DNA of 64,000 nt, from contig CM073518.1 in NCBI GenBank assembly GCA_037074615.1, forward strand, positions 6,324,001 to 6,388,000. Reading direction: 5' to 3'. Position numbers and translations under genes: made by a program. The stretch comes from Leucaena leucocephala. Its lineage: Eukaryota; Streptophyta; Magnoliopsida; Fabales; Fabaceae. Shown piece after piece: positions 59,909-64,000 of the stretch (within the stretch, counting starts at the first letter, position 1; each line of letters starts with the position of its first letter). Under the pieces are notes generated by a model. It saw only the letters and a list, made by a program, of their open reading frames with translations, made no database searches and had not been told where the DNA came from.

Positions 59909-61282
59909 ATGGAGAACAGATCAAGTATTTTAATGGGAAGATATGAATTAGGAAGATTGCTAGGCCAAGGTACCTTTGGAAAAGTTTACTATGCACGAAG
60001 CACCTCAACTAACCAGAGTGTGGCTGTTAAGGTAATTGACAAAGATAAGGTTCTGAAATCTGGGCAAGCTGAACACATCAAGCGTGAAATATCTATTATG
60101 AGGAAGGTTAGACATCCCTATATTATACAGCTTTTTGAGGTTATGGCCACCAAGAGTAAGATTTACTTTGTTATGGAATATGCTAAAGGTGGTGAACTCT
60201 TCACCAAGTTAGCTAAAAATGGAAAGCTCAAAGAGGAGGTTGCACATAAATATTTCTGGCAGCTGATCAATGCAGTTGAATTTTGTCACAGCAGAGGCGT
60301 GTACCACCGGGATATTAAACCAGAGAACCTTTTGTTGGATGAAAATCGGAATCTGAAGGTTTCTGATTTCGGGTTAAGTGCTCTGGTGGAATCCAAGCGG
60401 GAAGATGGCCTGCTGCATACAACTTGTGGCACACCCGCATATGTTGCTCCTGAAGTCATCAAAAGGAAAGGGTATGATGGAGCCAAAGCTGATGTTTGGT
60501 GTTGTGGGGTAGTATTGTTTGTATTATTGGCAGGTTATCTCCCTTTTCATGATCCAAATTTGGTAGAGATGTATAGGAAGATTGGCAAAGCAGAATTTGA
60601 ATGTCCTGACTGGTTCTCCCCAGAAGTTCGCAAACTTTTAAGCAAGATGTTAGATCCAGATCCTGATACTAGGATTTCCATGGAAAAGATTAGGGAGTGT
60701 TCTTGGTTTAAGAAAGGACCAGATTCTAAACATAAAAAACCTGTCGTGGAAAAGAAGGCTGTCTCTTCATCAGGTAAAATTCCTTCCGATCAAAGTGATG
60801 AAGCAGAAGCAAAGCAGGAGTCAGTTGTACCAATCAGTATAAATGCATTTGATATCATATCCCTTTCTTCTGGCTTTGATCTTTCTGGATTCTTTGAAGA
60901 CAGTTTTAAGAAGAGAGAAGCTAGATTTACCTCAAGACAACCTGCACCGGCTATCATCTCGAAGCTGGAAGAAACTGCTAAGCGTCTGAAGATGAAAATA
61001 AAGAAAAAAGCCGCAGGTTTGTTAAAGCTAGAGGGCCTCAAAGCAGGCAGAAAGGGTATTTTGTCCATTGATGCAGAGATCTTTGAGGTTACTCCGTATT
61101 TCCATCTGGTGGAGGTGAAAAAATCAGATGGAGATACATTGGAATTTCAGAAAATACTGAAAGAAGGTATAAGGCCTGCTCTTCAGGATATTGTCTGGGT
61201 TTGGCAAGGTGATGACCAAGAACAGCAATCACAGCAACAACTGCAGATACATGATCCGCAGCCACAACAATCACAGCAATGA
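59909..61282 (+). CDS. CIPK: CBL-interacting protein kinase (CIPK/SnRK3), intronless
   Basis: One exon, 457 residues from the ATG at 59909 (MENRSSILMGRYELG). The Ser/Thr kinase domain covers about 12-267: GQGTFGKVYYA loop, Lys41 in VAVKVID, HRD at 133-135, DFG at 153-155, activation loop LLHTTCGTPAYVAPEV. The NAF motif that binds calcineurin B-like sensors is at 312-314 (INAFDIISLSSGFDLSGFF), followed by the PPI region for PP2C phosphatases. CIPKs turn Ca2+ signals sensed by CBLs into phosphorylation of ion transporters and other targets. The sequence is nearest, from memory, to the CIPK2/10/20 group. The C-terminus carries a glutamine-rich tail. A Cys replaces the usual Ser in DVWCCGVVLF. 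Confidence 0.95.
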   Translation: MENRSSILMGRYELGRLLGQGTFGKVYYARSTSTNQSVAVKVIDKDKVLKSGQAEHIKREISIMRKVRHPYIIQLFEVMATKSKIYFVMEYAKGGELFTKLAKNGKLKEEVAHKYFWQLINAVEFCHSRGVYHRDIKPENLLLDENRNLKVSDFGLSALVESKREDGLLHTTCGTPAYVAPEVIKRKGYDGAKADVWCCGVVLFVLLAGYLPFHDPNLVEMYRKIGKAEFECPDWFSPEVRKLLSKMLDPDPDTRISMEKIRECSWFKKGPDSKHKKPVVEKKAVSSSGKIPSDQSDEAEAKQESVVPISINAFDIISLSSGFDLSGFFEDSFKKREARFTSRQPAPAIISKLEETAKRLKMKIKKKAAGLLKLEGLKAGRKGILSIDAEIFEVTPYFHLVEVKKSDGDTLEFQKILKEGIRPALQDIVWVWQGDDQEQQSQQQLQIHDPQPQQSQQ

Positions 61283-61910
61283 TCCATTCTAATTTTTGTT
61301 GCTCATGACATGACCATTTTTTAACCATGTTGCTGTCATATTGTGCACTTGTTCGTGATCCTATATTTTAGCTTGTATGTTCAGGGTGCTGTAAAAAATA
61401 ATATCTACATCTATCTCTATATATATAATATTGTCTACATATAAATATTCATAAATCATAAGTAGTGCCGCCCGTACAAGCTCAGAATTTAGATTCTCTA
61501 ATATTAAAGCGCTAAAATAGTTAAATTGATATGCCTTGAGTGAAAGAAAAGGGGGGCATATCCTTGATTTCAAAAAGTTTTGATTTGAACCTCTCACCTT
61601 TAACAAAAAAAAAAGTTTAATATGAAAGTTTGAAGCACCAAAAAGTGTTTGCTGATATGAAACACAGCGTAAATAGGGAGGCAGGAGGAAATTACAACTT
61701 ATTTTACAGAAGTAATAAGGAAATTGGGAAGGCAGAGGAACATTCTTCGATGATTTTCCACATAGACTGAAAAGAAAAATATTACAATGCTGCTAATGCT
61801 TTCTGCTCATGTTTTTTGTCTGATCTAATATGATCAGAGAATAATTGTACAAGTCGTTCAACACGTAGATTTTTCTAACCACACTCGTGAATTTCTTATT
61901 ACCCAAGACC
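61283..61910. other. short intergenic gap between convergent CIPK and SLX1
   Basis: Holds the two 3' ends and AT-rich sequence; nothing else seen. Confidence 0.6.
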
Positions 61911-63775
61911 TTACAATTGAATGAAGTTGGGGGACTTTGTTAAGTCAATAAAATCAGTACCAACACGAGAAACCCTTCTCTTGCTGACTGAAAAGCTGCA
62001 CCAAGCAGATGGAGTAGACAAATCTATTATCTCAGCTTCTCTAGGCACGTTGTTAAAGGCACATATGAACTCTTGACTCTTATTAGCAGCTGATATTGTA
62101 CCTGATTGTATGCAATCTTCTTGACTCATTTCAGCACTACTCTTATTCATGGAATTTGTAAAATCTCTGACTTCAATTATCTCTTCTCTTGTTGATAACA
62201 CTACTGGTGGCGATTTCTCCACTTCTGATATGATAGAACCAAATGTCTCCCTTTTGTCTGATGAAGCAAATGAATGACAAGGTTCTCTTGCTCCAGATTC
62301 TTCATCTTGTGGTGAAAGACGAGTGAGAGAACCATCAAATGTGTCTGGAATAGAATCAATTTTACTTGTAGTGACACTGCATTCCTCTTCACCACCGGTG
62401 CCACCGCCTTCTCCGGGTTCATCATCTTCATTCTCAGACAAACCTTCAATTCTTTCTGTATAACATGGAAGTTCATCCATGGAACGAATGAGAACCTTCA
62501 TGTGCTCTGGCAAACTCGGACAACCAGCAGAATGTTTTGTGTACTTCGTCGAGAAGAAGTTTACTGTCATATTCAAGCTGTGACCAATCATATCATGTAT
62601 TAGAATCCAAACAAAAATTATACTGTGACAAAAAGTGAATTGACATTCCTACTCTCAGAAAAATGACACACCTCTGCCAGGATGGGAGAGTGAGCATTGT
62701 GTAGGCAAGTTTAATCTTGTTGGAAATTCCTGAAAGGGATTTAAAGGTAGCAGCTGCCTTCCTTACAGCCAGTGATTCCACAGGGTGCTGCCAAGCCCAT
62801 TCAAACTGCAAATCCCATACAAATTAACAACTTTAAAACATTGACTTGAACATCGCCATTCTGGGTAACATAATTCTCATGATCATATCATGCCAGGCTC
62901 TTCTGAGCCAAGCAAAGACAAGAATCATATTATGCGCCACTATCAGATGCATATATATACAGAACCGCGTAAGACCAGAAGTTGAAGGCAGGGGCAATCA
63001 TTTTAGATTATGGGCCCAATATCCATAATTTTCAAGTAAATTGCATAAAAACCCACATACTCAAGTAAGTGATAAAAGCGTTAAAAACTAACGGCACTCT
63101 GAAAATGGGATAAAATAAAAAAAGAGAAGTCATCTTGTCGGACCAAAGATGTATGCTTGTAAGGGATTTGACAAAAGAAGCAATAAAAGGACAAAGTATG
63201 GACCTGCAGCGCAGACACATTCGTTGGGAAACCATATATACACAAAACCATCTCCCAAGGCCTTTTCCTCTTTGTTCTCCAAGCCCCGCACCCAATTTCA
63301 CCATTGTGTTGCCTAATCCGACGTCGTGGATTCACTGTAAATCTGTAATTGCATGTAGATAAACACGGTCAGATCTAAAAACCCATCATTAACCAAAACT
63401 GATATAAAGAAGTATGTTGCGGCAAAGATCAAAGAAAATCGTAAAAACCCAACTTTTCTATTTATACAAATATGAAAACTTTTCAATGATTACGAACGTG
63501 TATGAATCAGAGGAAGATCAGAAACATCTCATCTTGGAGAGTGGAAGAGAAACAAGAAGAGTATAGGTGAGAAGGAAGTTCAATGGAAGTGTGGGACCGA
63601 ACCCGATGTAGGTATGGCCTTTGAAGCGAGGGTTGAGAGAGACCAAGAGGTAACAAGCGAAGAAGCCTTTAGTCTCATCAGAAACTGTGTTTTGTTCTTC
63701 GATCACTGCTGCTTTTGAGTGGGGTTTGAGAGTTTTTGACTTTGAAGCTTCCGATCTTCCATTTCGTTTCCGCAT
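61911..63775 (-). CDS. SLX1: SLX1, structure-specific endonuclease catalytic subunit (GIY-YIG)
   Basis: Four exons on the minus strand, 63775-63598, 63334-63204, 62805-62672 and 62577-61911, give 369 residues; the Arabidopsis counterpart is about 368. The GIY-YIG nuclease domain spans the first three exons: GFFACYLLVSL and HTYIGF supply the two tyrosine motifs, NPRRRIRQHNGE the catalytic arginine, and FEWAWQHP the metal-binding glutamate. Then come NKIKLAYTMLTLPSW and an acidic, Ser-rich tail ending DFIDLTKSPNFIQL. SLX1 with SLX4 cuts branched DNA such as Holliday junctions and flaps. I do not see the C-terminal RING-like zinc finger that yeast SLX1 has. The exon 1/2 join yields GF-VNP where relatives have GFTVNP, one residue shorter. 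Confidence 0.93.
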
Positions 63776-64000
63776 CTCGCCGCTGCCAAATGAAAATTTA
63801 CCGTTGCGGCTTCAGAGTCGCACTTATATGAGAGCGTCACTTTTGTCGAGATACCGGTTTCCGGTGTAATTGCCGGGTAAATGACCCGTTATGTGTGTGT
63901 ATCCAATATATTCTTGAATTTGATTCTCCCAATTGAGTTTTAAATTTTTAATTGAAAGAATCTTATATATTTCAGGGATAGTTTTTTTAGGCAAAAACAA
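63776..64000. other. SLX1 upstream region to the window end
   Basis: Probable leader and promoter of SLX1; no other gene visible. Confidence 0.5.

Overview
This is a stretch of nuclear DNA from a eudicot plant. It is AT-rich, with spliced genes (GT-AG introns, one apparent GC-AG), many AT-rich transposon fragments and microsatellites, and every recognisable protein is plant-type: TIC110, class III peroxidases, a LOB-domain factor, a CIPK kinase and a U-box/ARM E3 ligase. The species cannot be named from the sequence.

Layout. 1-4970: a dead tRNA pseudouridine synthase gene on the minus strand, split by a degenerate Ty1/copia element with 5-bp target duplications (147-4362). 5590-7545: a foldback-type inverted-repeat element that carries a nested non-autonomous CACTA element (5766-7010). 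7820-14257: a 15-exon TIC110 gene. 17.3-35.7 kb: three class III peroxidase genes (A plus, B minus, C plus), with the small BLOC-1 subunit gene BLOS1 (minus) between B and C. 37131-40258: PUB4-type U-box E3 ligase (minus), with a 2.5 kb intron in its 5' leader that holds two MITEs. 43773-44009: an unrecognised 78-residue protein. 44517-45155: a non-autonomous hAT element. 45414-46913: an intronless organellar tyrosyl-tRNA synthetase. 47.88-48.31 kb: a probable LINE remnant. 51647-52546: a LOB-domain gene whose first coding exon has only 19 nt. 55191-55813: a disrupted gene of a plant-specific family. 59909-61282: an intronless CIPK with a 65-codon upstream ORF. 61911-63775: the SLX1 endonuclease gene.

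How the genes relate. There are no operons, and the genes act in separate processes: chloroplast protein import (TIC110), cell-wall redox chemistry (peroxidases), endosomal trafficking (BLOS1), ubiquitin signalling (PUB4), organelle translation (TyrRS), transcription (LBD), Ca2+ signalling (CIPK) and DNA repair (SLX1). BLOS1, the LBD gene, SLX1 and a CIPK also lie close together on Arabidopsis chromosome 2 as I recall it, so part of this gene content looks like an ancient linkage block expanded by peroxidase copies and transposons.

I see no new enzymatic or defence system. The most rewarding items are the transposon-split pseudouridine synthase, the CACTA-in-foldback nest (with a second foldback copy serving as an empty-site reference), the GC-AG intron and intron loss among the peroxidases, and an unclassified ~220-bp repeat present three times.
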